Assembly (NCBI GenBank): GCA_963714035.1
Contig: OY970224.1
Location: 2,046,001-2,110,000, forward strand
Direction: 5' to 3'
Source: DATFVB01 sp963714035
GTDB taxonomy: Bacteria > Acidobacteriota > Thermoanaerobaculia > UBA5066 > DATFVB01
DNA: 64,000 nt
Shown piece after piece: positions 48,793 through 55,746 of this stretch. Every line of letters begins with the position of its first letter. Position 1 is the stretch's first letter. The position numbers were made by a program, and so were the translations under genes. Under the pieces are notes generated by a model that did not search any database, was not told where the DNA came from, and saw only the letters and a list, made by a program, of their open reading frames with translations.

Positions 48793-48793
48793 T
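48751..48793 (+). promoter_or_regulatory. Regulon palindrome 12 and -10 inside an upstream gene
   Basis: The core is AGACCAAGGTCC (48751-48762) followed by AATGG; the -10-like GATAAT (48788-48793) begins 26 bases after the core and overlaps the stop codon of the amidohydrolase gene. It would drive the gene at 48863 with a leader of about 65 bases. Confidence 0.85.
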
Positions 48794-48862
48794 TCGAGGC
48801 GACCGGAGATCGCGGACGGCGGGTGGCCGCCCGCGACGGCCCGGCGACATCGAAAGGACGAC

Positions 48863-49423
48863 ATGAAGCGCCACTTCGCGATCGGACTCCTTGCCGCGTT
48901 CGCCCTCCTGCTCGCCGGCTCGGCCCTCGCCGAGGAGCTCGAGAGGTTCACCGGGTTCGGCGTTCATCTCCAGGGGAAGGGCCGCGGGACGATCATCATC
49001 GGGATCGAGCGCTGGTCGACCGACGAGGAACGCAACAATTACCTGACGATCCTCCGCGACAAGGGACAGGCGGCCCTGATCGAAGCGCTCCAGCACGGGC
49101 CCCGGGCCGGATACATCCGCCTCGCGAATTCCCAGGCGATCGAGCTCAAGTACGCGCGCTCGGCCGACCTCCCCGACGGCACGAGGCGCGTCGTCATCGC
49201 GACGAACCGATTCATCCATTTCAAGGAAGCCGCCACGCCGACGCGATCCCGCTACTACGACTTCTCGATCGCCGAGATGCATTTCCCGAAGGGGGAAAAG
49301 GGCGAGGGCAAGCTCGCGCCCGCGACCGCGATCGCCGTCGACAAGGCGACGAACACGCTGTCGATCGAGAACTACGGCGTCGAGCCGGTCCGGATGTCGA
49401 GCATCACCGCGAAGAAGCCGTAG
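48863..49423 (+). CDS. Small exported protein, paralogue of 34879-35439
   Basis: This 186-residue protein has a signal peptide (cleavage after GSALA). The domain reads FTGFGVHLQGKGRGTIIIGIERWSTDEERNNYLTILRDKGQAALIEALQHGPRAGYIRLANSQAIELKYARSADLPDGTRRVVIATNRFIHFKEAATPTRSRYYDFSIAEMHFPKGEKGEGKLAPATAIAVDKATNTLSIENYGVEPVRMSSI. The end GEGKLAPATAIAVDKATNTLSIENYG resembles the end of the 34879 protein and the length is the same. No named family known to me. Preceded by palindrome 12. Confidence 0.75.
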   Translation: MKRHFAIGLLAAFALLLAGSALAEELERFTGFGVHLQGKGRGTIIIGIERWSTDEERNNYLTILRDKGQAALIEALQHGPRAGYIRLANSQAIELKYARSADLPDGTRRVVIATNRFIHFKEAATPTRSRYYDFSIAEMHFPKGEKGEGKLAPATAIAVDKATNTLSIENYGVEPVRMSSITAKKP

Positions 49424-49457
49424 GGTTCGTTCGACTTTCGGTCGCGGACTTCGAGCG

Positions 49458-49949
49458 TCACTCCGGCAGCCGTTCGCGGTGCCGGCTCCAGAGCGACAGC
49501 GCCATCCCGATCGCGATCAGCACGAGGAATCCGTACGGGAACGGGGAGATTCCCGGGCTCTCGCGGACTCCGAGGGGCGGCGCCCCGGACGGGGACAGCG
49601 GCAGAAATCGAAGAATGATGAATTTCCGGCTCACCTGCTCCAGCAGGAGCAGCGCGTACAGCGCGGGAATCAGCGTGCGATACCGCGCCAGCGCGACGAG
49701 ACAGGCCACGCCGATCACGAGGTGTTCGAGCCCCCAGAGCGCGTAGAGAGAAGCCACCGTCCGCGAGCCGGCGGGGCCGAAGGCGCCGAGCGGGATCCCG
49801 TCTCCGGCACGCGCCATGAACGAGCCGTTGAAGATCGCATCCCCCGCGAGAGCGAGCTTCATCAGCACGACGGCGGCGAAGATCCAGAGCCCGAGCAGGC
49901 GCCCGGGATACGCGTTGTCCGCGCGCCGGGGAAACAGCGGGTTCAACAT
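49458..49949 (-). CDS. Four-helix membrane protein of unknown function
   Basis: This 163-residue protein has four hydrophobic helices: LLGLWIFAAVVLMKLALAGDAIF, VASLYALWGLEHLVIGVACLVAL, LIPALYALLLLEQVSRKFIIL and PYGFLVLIAIGMALSLWSRH. AGGAGG precedes the ATG at 49949. The layout suits a small carrier or DoxX-like scaffold, but I cannot assign it to a family. It is convergent with the 48863 gene. Confidence 0.7.
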   Translation of the reverse strand: MLNPLFPRRADNAYPGRLLGLWIFAAVVLMKLALAGDAIFNGSFMARAGDGIPLGAFGPAGSRTVASLYALWGLEHLVIGVACLVALARYRTLIPALYALLLLEQVSRKFIILRFLPLSPSGAPPLGVRESPGISPFPYGFLVLIAIGMALSLWSRHRERLPE

Positions 49950-50179
49950 GACTCTTCCTCCTGCAGGTCGGGAGAAAAGAATAGACACCCCATGTCGATG
50001 GCAATGATGCCGAGGCGCGGCCAGACGTGTCGGAAGACGCGTTCGGGCGAGCCGTCCCGCGGGGAGGCGTACCGGGAAACGTCAGAAGATGGCCGGAGTC
50101 GCTCCCCGGAGAAGGCAGAGAAGTAAGAGGGCTGGATGGTCGCCTGGTCAGAGTGTGAAGCGAAGCGAGACGCGAGCGA

Positions 50180-50275
50180 GACGGGATGCGGGCCGCCCGC
50201 GACGTCCCGAGGCCTACCGGGGGCGTAGGTCGCAGGGCGGCGCGGGCGGCACGCGCCCGTATTCGCTCGATGGAT
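50180..50275 (-). repeat. Structured 3'-end element, copy 3
   Basis: The copy lies about 17 bases after the stop of the DUF4097-like gene, in the same orientation relative to the gene as copies 1 and 2. Outer stem GCCGCCCGCG pairs with CGCGGGCGGC, and inner stem CCTAC (50213-50217) with GTAGG (50225-50229). The rest of 49950-50291 shows no gene. Confidence 0.7.
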
Positions 50276-50291
50276 CGCGAGCCTGCCAACC

Positions 50292-50888
50292 CTAGCGAAG
50301 CGTCAAGTCGCCGGCGCCCACGTGCGCATGCAGCCGATACGCTCCCTCCCCGCTCTTGCGGAACGAACGGAAGAGCCCGCTGTGCTCTTCGCCGAAGGGT
50401 CGGCCGTCGAGATCGCCGCTGTTGACCGACGCATCGACGTGCGCGTAGTCCGCGGGATTGCCGACGCCGATCGTCATGTCGCCGGCATGCAGCTCGACGT
50501 CCTTGCTCCCTTCGACGTTCTCGATCGACACGTCGCCGAAGGGGATCCGCGCGAAGAGCTCGGTGCGCCGCGGGATTCGGATCGTGGTCGTGACCTCGTT
50601 CTCGTGGCCCCCCGTGACCCGCAGCACCGTGTCCCCGTGGGTTTCCGTCAGGCGAACCCGAACGGGCGCCTCGCGCGCGTTCCGTCCGGAGATCTCGACC
50701 GCGATCCGATTCTCGTCGGTGCCGACGATCCGGATCTCGCCGGACCGCACGTGAAGGCTCAGCCGGCGTCCCGCCGCGAAGTCCGCCGCGAACGGATGCT
50801 CGGCGACGTCCCGCACGTCGACCCGGGTATCGCCGAGCACGGCCGTCGCCGCGAAAGCGCCGCAGAGGAAAAGCAGGGCGTGGCGCAT
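50292..50888 (-). CDS. Exported DUF4097-like beta-helix protein
   Basis: This 198-residue protein has a signal peptide (MRHALLFLCGAFAATAVLG) and the repeating strand pattern of DUF4097 adhesin-like proteins: RRLSLHVRSGEIRIVGTDENRIAVEISGRN, VRLTETHGDTVLRVTGGHENEVTTTIRIPRRTELFARIPFGDVSIENVEGSKDVELHAGDMTIGVG and the closing LHAHVGAGDLTL. The ATG at 50888 has GGAGG upstream. It lies 58 bases downstream of the hxlR-like gene and may be in its transcript. Confidence 0.85.
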   Translation of the reverse strand: MRHALLFLCGAFAATAVLGDTRVDVRDVAEHPFAADFAAGRRLSLHVRSGEIRIVGTDENRIAVEISGRNAREAPVRVRLTETHGDTVLRVTGGHENEVTTTIRIPRRTELFARIPFGDVSIENVEGSKDVELHAGDMTIGVGNPADYAHVDASVNSGDLDGRPFGEEHSGLFRSFRKSGEGAYRLHAHVGAGDLTLR

Positions 50889-50946
50889 CGGGCGCACCTC
50901 CTGAAAACCGATACGCACGCCGGGAGGTTTTGTTCGCGGCCGCGAG

Positions 50947-51327
50947 TCAGCGCGACGCGCCGTTTCGGCGCGGGGCGGAACGGGGCGCCTCGGCGGGCGG
51001 AGGGGCTTCTCCGGCGACGAGATCCTGGCCCCATCGCTCGATCGCCTCGGTGACCTTCTCGAACGCCTCGCCCCGGGCCGTCAGCGAGTAGGAGACCCGG
51101 ACGGGCGGCCCCGTCTCGATGGTCCGCCGAACGAGGCCGCGCGCCTCGAGCGCCTTGAGGCGTCCGGAAAGCGTCTTCGGGCCGAGCCCTCCCGATCTCT
51201 CCTCGAGCTGGCTGAATCGCATCGGACCACCCTGCAGCATGCCGAGGATCAGGCCGTTCCAGGGGCGGCTCAGGACCTCGATCGCGCTCTGGAATGCGCG
51301 GCAATGGACGTTCGTCGCCTTTCCCAT
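50947..51327 (-). CDS. HxlR family winged-helix regulator
   Basis: This 126-residue protein is a winged helix with the HxlR pattern: FQSAIEVLSRPWNGLILGMLQGGPMRFSQLEERSGGLGPKTLSGRLKALEARGLVRRTIETGPPVRVSYSLTARGEAF. Cys8 in NVHCRAFQSAIEVL is in the usual redox position of HxlR-type sensors (HypR, YodB), so thiol or quinone sensing is plausible. It is divergent from doxX and most likely controls it. Confidence 0.92.
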   Translation of the reverse strand: MGKATNVHCRAFQSAIEVLSRPWNGLILGMLQGGPMRFSQLEERSGGLGPKTLSGRLKALEARGLVRRTIETGPPVRVSYSLTARGEAFEKVTEAIERWGQDLVAGEAPPPAEAPRSAPRRNGASR

Positions 51328-51336
51328 TTGCTTGAG

Positions 51337-51360
51337 ACTATAGCACTTTTGATTTCAAAA
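51337..51360 (-). promoter_or_regulatory. hxlR promoter, leaderless, with palindrome
   Basis: The -10-like TATAGT (51342-51337) is followed by nine bases and the ATG at 51327, with no ribosome site. The palindrome TTTTGA-TT-TCAAAA lies just upstream (51347-51360) and may be the HxlR operator. Confidence 0.65.
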
Positions 51361-51370
51361 AGAAAGTTAC

Positions 51371-51399
51371 TTGACAAATGAAAGCGATAGCGGGAAAAT
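51371..51399 (+). promoter_or_regulatory. doxX promoter
   Basis: TTGACA (51371-51376) and GAAAAT (51394-51399) are 17 bases apart. The near-repeats GAAAGTTACTTG (before the -35) and GAAAGTTGCTAC (after the -10) could be HxlR half-sites. Confidence 0.7.
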
Positions 51400-51451
51400 G
51401 GCTTTCGGAATGAAAGTTGCTACTGGAAAGGTAGCGAAACAGGAGGTCGTC

Positions 51452-51961
51452 ATGGATCTGGGACTTTTGATTCTTCGCACGGTGGTTGGGCTGACTCTCG
51501 CGGCGCACGGCGCACAGAAGCTCTTCGGGTGGTTCGGCGGCCACGGGCTCGCCGGGACCGGAGCGTTCTTCGAGAAGCTCGGATTTCGCCCGGGGAAGGT
51601 GCAGGCCTTCCTGGCCGGCTCGATGGAGATGGGGGGAGGCCTGTTCCTCGCGGCCGGGCTGCTCACGCCGCTCGCCGCCGCCGCGATCGTGGCGGTGATG
51701 CTCGTGGCGGTCGTCAGCGTTCACGGCGCCAAAGGCTTTTTCGCGCAGAACGGCGGCTTCGAGTACCCGCTGCTCCTCGGCGCGGCGGCCACGGCTCTCG
51801 GTTTCACGGGTGCGGGCGCGTTCTCGGCCGACGCCGCGCTCGGTCTCTTCCAGAACCCGGCCTGGGGCGTGGCCGCGCTCGTCGCCGGCCTGCTCATGGG
51901 CGCCGGTCCCGTCGTCGCCCGCCGCATCGCGCCGGCGGAGGAGGCCCGAAAGGCCGCTTGA
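51452..51961 (+). CDS. DoxX family membrane protein
   Basis: This 169-residue protein has four membrane helices: LGLLILRTVVGLTLAAHGAQKLFGWFGGHGLAGTGAFFEKLG, PGKVQAFLAGSMEMGGGLFLAAGLLTPLAAAAIVAVMLVAVVSVHGAKGFFAQNGGFEYPLLLGAAATALGF and LVAGLLMGAGPVV. DoxX proteins are linked with thiosulfate oxidation or with redox and membrane homeostasis. The ATG at 51452 has AGGAGG upstream. It is divergent from the HxlR-type gene. Confidence 0.92.
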   Translation: MDLGLLILRTVVGLTLAAHGAQKLFGWFGGHGLAGTGAFFEKLGFRPGKVQAFLAGSMEMGGGLFLAAGLLTPLAAAAIVAVMLVAVVSVHGAKGFFAQNGGFEYPLLLGAAATALGFTGAGAFSADAALGLFQNPAWGVAALVAGLLMGAGPVVARRIAPAEEARKAA

Positions 51962-51973
51962 TCGGCATCCTTT

Positions 51974-52024
51974 CGAAGGGCGCGGCGCCCCGGATTCCCG
52001 CCCGGCGCCGCGCCCTTCGCGTTT
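51974..52024 (+). terminator. Long hairpin terminator after doxX
   Basis: CGAAGGGCGCGGCGCC (51974-51989) pairs perfectly with its complement at 52004-52019 and is followed by CGTTT. Confidence 0.8.
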
Positions 52025-52085
52025 CTCCCCCGACCGCGCCCCGCCATTCCAAAACCTTTCACCGTCTCTTCCCGTAGCATCGGAC

Positions 52086-52457
52086 ATGACGCGAAGAACC
52101 CGCCGCGATCTCGCTTCCGGAGCGCTCATGGGGACGGCGGTCGTCGCCGCGGCGGTTTTCGCTCGGCTCGCCGGCGGCTCCCGCTGGCCGCTCCTCGCGG
52201 GGCCCGCGCTCCTCGCGATCGCGACCCTGGGCGTGGACGTCCTCGATGCTCGATCGAGAGGGACGTCCGCGCGCCCGTCCTGGCCGGCGCTGATCCTCGC
52301 CGGATCGTTTCTCGTCGCGGGCGGCATCGGGATCCTCCGCGGCGCGTCTCTCGTTCTCGACCTCCTGCCGATCTTCGCGGGGGGAGCGATGGTCGCGGCG
52401 CTCCTCGGCGGCCGGCGATCGGCCTGCGGGACCCTCTCGAAAGAGGAGCAGCGATGA
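52086..52457 (+). CDS. Small membrane protein of unknown function
   Basis: This 123-residue protein has three hydrophobic helices: GALMGTAVVAAAVFARLAG, WPLLAGPALLAIATLGVDVL and ILAGSFLVAGGIGILRG plus LVLDLLPIFAGGAMVAALLGGRR. Its 3' end overlaps the rhodanese gene by four bases (ATGA). It may help bring in or handle sulfur compounds used by rhodanese, but this is only context. Confidence 0.65.
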   Translation: MTRRTRRDLASGALMGTAVVAAAVFARLAGGSRWPLLAGPALLAIATLGVDVLDARSRGTSARPSWPALILAGSFLVAGGIGILRGASLVLDLLPIFAGGAMVAALLGGRRSACGTLSKEEQR

Positions 52458-52804
52458 TCGCCCGGCTGATGGGCCTGAAGACGATCTCTCCCGGCAAGCT
52501 CGACGAGCTGGTCCGGCAGCGGACCGTCACCGTGGTCGACGTGAACTCCCCGGGAAGCTGGGTGCAGAACCATGTCCCCGGCGCGATCAATCTGGATTCG
52601 GTGAGCTTCGCCGAGAGCGATCTGCCGCCCGAGAAGAGCTCCCCTCTCGTCTTCTACTGCTCGAACCCGTTCTGCCGGAAAGCGCCCAACGCCGCCCGCC
52701 GCGCCGGGAAGATGGGATACGCCGACGTCCGCGTCATGTCCGCCGGCATCGCCGGCTGGATCGGCGCGAATCTGCCCACGGAGAGCGGGGCGGAAACCCG
52801 GTAA
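52454..52804 (+). CDS. Single-domain rhodanese
   Basis: This 116-residue protein has one rhodanese domain: ISPGKLDELVRQRTVTVVDVNSPGSWVQNHVPGAINLD and the active-site loop FYCSNPFCRKAPNAARRAGKMGYADVRVMSAGIAGW. Cys in YCSNPFCRK is the sulfur acceptor; a second Cys in the loop is less usual and could form a disulfide. It transfers sulfane sulfur, for example from thiosulfate. It is coupled to the preceding membrane-protein gene. Confidence 0.92.
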   Translation: MIARLMGLKTISPGKLDELVRQRTVTVVDVNSPGSWVQNHVPGAINLDSVSFAESDLPPEKSSPLVFYCSNPFCRKAPNAARRAGKMGYADVRVMSAGIAGWIGANLPTESGAETR

Positions 52805-52858
52805 ATCCCTTTCGGCCCTCGCCGGTCGAAGAGACCCGAGCCGCTCGATCCGCTCCCG

Positions 52859-53545
52859 CTATCGCCGGAGGACGAAGTACCCGACCCCGGCGAGGGAGAC
52901 GACGAGGAGCGCGAGTCCCGTCCCGCCGAGCGTCGGGACGATCGGCGCCGGGTCGAGGAAGAGATCGTCGACACTGACGACGAACGTCGTGACGACGGCC
53001 TCGGGCCGAATGATCGGCGCGGAAGCCGGGAGAGGGCCGCTGTTGGCGACCAGCACGTAGAACTTTGCGGAGGTCGCGCCCGCGGGAGCCACCACGAATT
53101 GCTGGAGCGTTTGCCACGTGTCGGTCGGGCCGGGAGGGTTCGAGACCGGATTCGTCGTCTGTCCCGCGGACAGGCCGTCCGAACAGTCCGGCGTGTTGTG
53201 CCACTCGAGCTCCATCTCCGCCGTCCCGCCCGCGGACGCCCCGGCCTCGATCCGCATCCCTCCGCCGAAGCTGTATCGGGCCCCCGGAATGATCGGGCTC
53301 ACGCATTCCTGGAGGGAGATCGCGAAGACGCCGATGCCGTTGCTGTCCGGAACGGTCACCGCCGCGGAGCCGGTTCCGTCGGGAAGCTCCGAATGGTCCC
53401 CGTCGTAGACCGCGAAGGACGGGACCCACGGACCGAGCGTCCCGCCGAAATTCGGATCCTGCAGGAGGTTCTGCGCCATGGCGGGCATGGCAATCGCCAG
53501 GGACGCCGCGGCCAGCAGAGTCCGGGGAGCGATTCGCATCTTCAT
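52859..53545 (-). CDS. Exported protein with IPTL-CTERM-like sorting tail
   Basis: This 228-residue protein has a signal peptide, a C-B-M-like beta-sandwich body (LLQDPNFGGTLGPWVPSFAVYDGDHSELPDGTGSAAVTVPDSN, YSFGGGMRIEAGASAGGTAEMELEWHNTPDCSDG, WQTLQQFVVAPAGATSAKFYVLVANSG) and the C-terminal tail VPTLGGTGLALLVVSLAGVGYFVLRR. The Pro-Thr-Leu, hydrophobic helix and Arg-Arg end resemble IPTL-CTERM signals processed by exosortase-like enzymes. The body looks like a carbohydrate-binding or surface domain. No exosortase is in the window. Confidence 0.8.
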   Translation of the reverse strand: MKMRIAPRTLLAAASLAIAMPAMAQNLLQDPNFGGTLGPWVPSFAVYDGDHSELPDGTGSAAVTVPDSNGIGVFAISLQECVSPIIPGARYSFGGGMRIEAGASAGGTAEMELEWHNTPDCSDGLSAGQTTNPVSNPPGPTDTWQTLQQFVVAPAGATSAKFYVLVANSGPLPASAPIIRPEAVVTTFVVSVDDLFLDPAPIVPTLGGTGLALLVVSLAGVGYFVLRR

Positions 53546-53664
53546 GAGGGGCCCTTTCTCGTTTCTTGCGGAAAATCGTAACATGCCTTTCGCCGCCGCG
53601 GCACCGTTCTCCGGGCGGAGCGCGTCCCCCGCAACTCTCCTCCCCTCCTCACGTACGATGGGAC

Positions 53665-54858
53665 ATGGCCGCAGCGACGCCCGAGACGGGCGGGACGCTC
53701 CGCCGGGCGAGCGTCTCCGCGCTCGTCGGCGCGGCGATCGTTTCCCTGATGTTCGTCGGCCGCCGGGGGCTGTGGGGGTGGCGACTCCTCGCCTACGGCG
53801 GCGCCTGCGGACTCGCGATCTACGGGTCCTGCCACGCGATCGAGCGGATCGTCACGCGCCGGCTCTATCTCGGCGGCGCGCCGCCGAGATGGGTCCGCGC
53901 GCTCTTCTATCTCGTCGGAGGAGAGATCGGATTCCTGGTCGCCACGCTCGCCACCCACGCGGCGGGGCTGATGGCATTCACGATGGACGCGCGGGACCTC
54001 GAGATCGCGCTTCTCATCAACGGCGCCGCCGCGATCGTGATCGGCCTGCTCTTCTCTTCGTTCGCAGCCCTGCAGAGGCGCCTGCGCGAGTCCGTGGAGC
54101 GCATCAAGGAGCAGGAGTTCGCCGAGAAGGAGCTCGCGCTCGCGCGGGAGATCCAGACCCGGCTGCTCCCGCCCGAAACGGTCGAGGGGACGGGCTACGC
54201 CGTGGCGGCGAGGAACATCGCCGCCCGTTTCGTCGCCGGCGATTTCTACGACGTGTTCCGTCTCTCGACCGGCGAGCTGGGACTCTCGGTCGCCGACGTC
54301 TCCGGAAAAGGGATCGGCGCGAGCCTGATCATGGCGTCCGTCAAGGCGGTGCTCTCGATGATGGCCGATGGCCGCCGCGCGTCGGAAGCGCTCACGGCCT
54401 TGAACGAGAAGCTCGCCCGGGAGCTCGCTCCCCGCGAGTTCGTGGCGCTCGCGTACGCTCGGTTCGACCCCGCGAGCGGCAGCCTCGAGCTCGCCAACGC
54501 CGGCCTCCCCGATCCGTACCTCCTGCGCCGGGACGGGACGATCGAGGCGCTCGTCGCGCCCGGACCGAGACTCCCGCTCGGGGCCCGCGCCGGCGTCTCC
54601 TACGAGGCCCTGACGACGTCGCTGGTATCCGGAGACCGGGTCTTCTTCTTCACCGACGGGCTTCCGGAAGCCGACGGGGGAAACGGCGAACCGCTGGGCT
54701 ACGAGGCGCTCGAAACGCTTCTTCCGCGCCGGGCGGCGAGCCCTTCCCTCTTCATCGACCAGCTCTTTGCCGCCCTTCGGGCCTCGACGTCGCCGACGCT
54801 CGGCGACGACTGGACGGCCCTCGTCCTCGAGGCCCGGCATTCGCCTCCTCTCCCCTGA
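53665..54858 (+). CDS. Membrane-anchored SpoIIE/PP2C-type phosphatase
   Basis: This 397-residue protein has about four N-terminal membrane helices (VGAAIVSLMFVG, LLAYGGACGLAIYGSCHAIERI, LFYLVGGEIGFLVATLATHAAG, LLINGAAAIVIGLLFSSFAALQ), a coiled-coil linker (ERIKEQEFAEKELALAREIQTRLLPPE) and a SpoIIE/RsbU phosphatase domain (about 180-390: ARFVAGDFYDVFRLSTGELGLSVADVSGKGIGASLIMASVKAVL, GLPDPYLLRRDG, VFFFTDGLPEA, DDWTALVLEAR). The metal-binding aspartates are present. Such proteins feed partner-switching pathways for sigma factors; no partner gene is adjacent. Confidence 0.93.
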   Translation: MAAATPETGGTLRRASVSALVGAAIVSLMFVGRRGLWGWRLLAYGGACGLAIYGSCHAIERIVTRRLYLGGAPPRWVRALFYLVGGEIGFLVATLATHAAGLMAFTMDARDLEIALLINGAAAIVIGLLFSSFAALQRRLRESVERIKEQEFAEKELALAREIQTRLLPPETVEGTGYAVAARNIAARFVAGDFYDVFRLSTGELGLSVADVSGKGIGASLIMASVKAVLSMMADGRRASEALTALNEKLARELAPREFVALAYARFDPASGSLELANAGLPDPYLLRRDGTIEALVAPGPRLPLGARAGVSYEALTTSLVSGDRVFFFTDGLPEADGGNGEPLGYEALETLLPRRAASPSLFIDQLFAALRASTSPTLGDDWTALVLEARHSPPLP

Positions 54859-54964
54859 TTTCGACCGGCGACTTTCGACTCGAAACGCGCGGCGGCGCCG
54901 CCGGCGCCCGACTCGCCACCGCCGCATGGCAGTAGAATCCGCCGCACAGAGATAGGAGGCAGCC

Positions 54965-55528
54965 ATGAAGAAACTCGTTCTCATCGGGGCCGCGATCGCG
55001 TTCGCGGCGGGATCAGCACTCGGGGCCGCCGAAGACACGCCGATGAAGCCGAAGCCGCCGCAGCACAAGATGGCGGCGTCGGCCGAAAAGATGGTCGCGG
55101 CCACGCCGGACGACATCAAGTGGGGCGACGCGCCCCCCGTGCTGGCGGCCGGCGCGAAGTTCGCGGTCGTCGACGGAAATCCGATGAAGGCGGGCAGCTA
55201 CTACACGGTTCGCCTGCAGTTGCCGGACGGCTACAAGATCATGCCGCACTGGCATCCGGCCGCCGAGCACGTGACCGTCATCTCGGGCTCGTTCAACGTC
55301 GGCATGGGCGACAAGCTGGACGAAAGCGCCGCGAAGGCTCTTCCGGCCGGGAGCTACGGCGTGATGCCGGCGCACATGCACCACTACGCCGTCTCGAAGG
55401 GGGATACCGTCGTCCAGATCAGCGGCATGGGGCCCTTCGCGCTCACGTACGTCAATCCCGCGGACGATCCGAGCGGGATGCAGGGAAAGAAGACGGCGGC
55501 GAAGAAAACCGCGAAAAAGGCGGCCTGA
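54965..55528 (+). CDS. Exported cupin protein, tandem copy 1
   Basis: This 187-residue protein has a signal peptide (MKKLVLIGAAIAFAAGSALGA) and a cupin domain: KIMPHWHPAAEHVTVISGSFNVGMGDKLD with the HxH...E metal motif and LPAGSYGVMPAHMHHYAVSKGDTVVQISGMGPFALTYVNPADDP. The C-terminus is Lys/Ala rich (KKTAAKKTAKKA). The tandem neighbour at 55747 has the same signal peptide and fold. Substrate unknown. A strong terminator follows. Confidence 0.9.
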   Translation: MKKLVLIGAAIAFAAGSALGAAEDTPMKPKPPQHKMAASAEKMVAATPDDIKWGDAPPVLAAGAKFAVVDGNPMKAGSYYTVRLQLPDGYKIMPHWHPAAEHVTVISGSFNVGMGDKLDESAAKALPAGSYGVMPAHMHHYAVSKGDTVVQISGMGPFALTYVNPADDPSGMQGKKTAAKKTAKKAA

Positions 55529-55535
55529 GCCCTCC

Positions 55536-55551
55536 CAACAATACACGAATT
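55536..55551 (+). repeat. AACAATACACGAAT word, copy 3
   Basis: CAACAATACACGAATT lies eight bases after the first cupin stop codon. See copies at 8272 and 44517. Confidence 0.4.
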
Positions 55552-55560
55552 CGGAACGAC

Positions 55561-55585
55561 GCCCCCGCCCCGCGGGGGCTTTTTC
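55561..55585 (+). terminator. Rho-independent terminator after cupin 1
   Basis: GCCCCCGC (55561-55568) pairs with GCGGGGGC (55572-55579), followed by TTTTTC. The 55590-55740 stretch is rich in ACTCGCAACTC words and shows no gene. Confidence 0.85.
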
Positions 55586-55746
55586 TTCCCCTCCCGTCGG
55601 ATGCGCCTTGCCGACTCGCAACTCTCGACCCGCAACTCGGCGACTGCGCCTCAGGCGCCCGACCCGCCACTCGCGGCCGCGCCGCCGGCGCCCGACTCGC
55701 CACTGCGCCGGAGGCGTACAATCCGCCGCACAGAACAGGAGGCGCC

